Origin: Streptomyces radiopugnans
GTDB taxonomy: Bacteria > Actinomycetota > Actinomycetes > Streptomycetales > Streptomycetaceae
DNA: 64,000 nucleotides
NCBI RefSeq assembly: GCF_900110735.1
Contig: NZ_FOET01000016.1
Span: 1-64,000 of the forward strand
Direction of reading: 5' to 3'
The notes beneath the pieces are model-generated. The model was not told the DNA's origin, did no database searches, and was given only the letters and a program-made list of their open reading frames with translations. Shown here one piece after another: positions 63,917 to 64,000 of this stretch. The first letter of the stretch is position 1; the number at the start of each line of letters is the position of its first letter. The position numbers were made by a program, and so were the translations under genes.

Positions 63917-64000
63917 ACAGGGGAGCCTAACCGCTCGCGCCCGGGGAGTCCTCCCGGTGGAACGGGGCGGGCCCGGCCGGGTCCCCGCAGAGCCGTGCGG

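Overview
The window is a high-GC actinobacterial chromosome segment whose gene content and order match the recA to hrdB to parE neighbourhood of Streptomyces. Supporting signs are the recA-recX, gluABCD, miaB-miaA-dapF, rshA-hflX, dinG-lexA-nrdR-nrdJ, recQ, whiH-hrdB and parE blocks, very high third-position GC, many GTG starts, leaderless-looking genes and only one TTA codon seen in frame. From memory this corresponds to about SCO5769-SCO5822 of S. coelicolor, but no alignment was run.

Layout. 1-6372: end of recA, recX, an aromatic-type FAD monooxygenase and the glutamate ABC importer gluABCD (minus strand) with its own terminator. 6645-9971: an OmpR/sensor kinase pair facing an orphan TAXI-type binding protein. 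9972-19465: tRNA modification (miaB, miaA), lysine/peptidoglycan precursor synthesis (dapF), a RelA/SpoT homologue, hflX and small unknowns. 19593-21329: a LuxR-type response regulator and DesK-like kinase that converge and overlap by 114 bp; the regulator carries a TTA codon.

21488-31966 is the accessory part. It holds a 2095-residue secreted RHS/YD-repeat polymorphic toxin with an unrecognised basic C-terminal tip, a tightly coupled candidate immunity gene, a decayed RHS tip fragment downstream, a membrane protein gene broken at a G10 tract, several small orphan genes, and a 24-bp sequence repeated 2.5 kb apart. panD, a trypsin-like lipoprotein and a two-gene NIS siderophore locus follow to 36846.

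36915-44080 is the DNA-damage and deoxynucleotide block: DinG helicase, LexA with an SOS box, and NrdR-NrdJ with two NrdR boxes 31 bp apart. 44141-55883 holds TerD-like, SDR, phosphatase, DUF4173, RNase HII, a RecQ helicase fused to a phosphoribosyltransferase-like domain, DUF4192 and a NUDIX-HTH regulator. 56155-62282 carries the sporulation regulator whiH, the principal sigma factor hrdB, and parE, whose upstream region has two palindromic candidate operators. The window ends in a DUF485-like membrane protein and a sucrase/ferredoxin-like protein.

No tRNA, rRNA, CRISPR array, transposase or integrase was seen.
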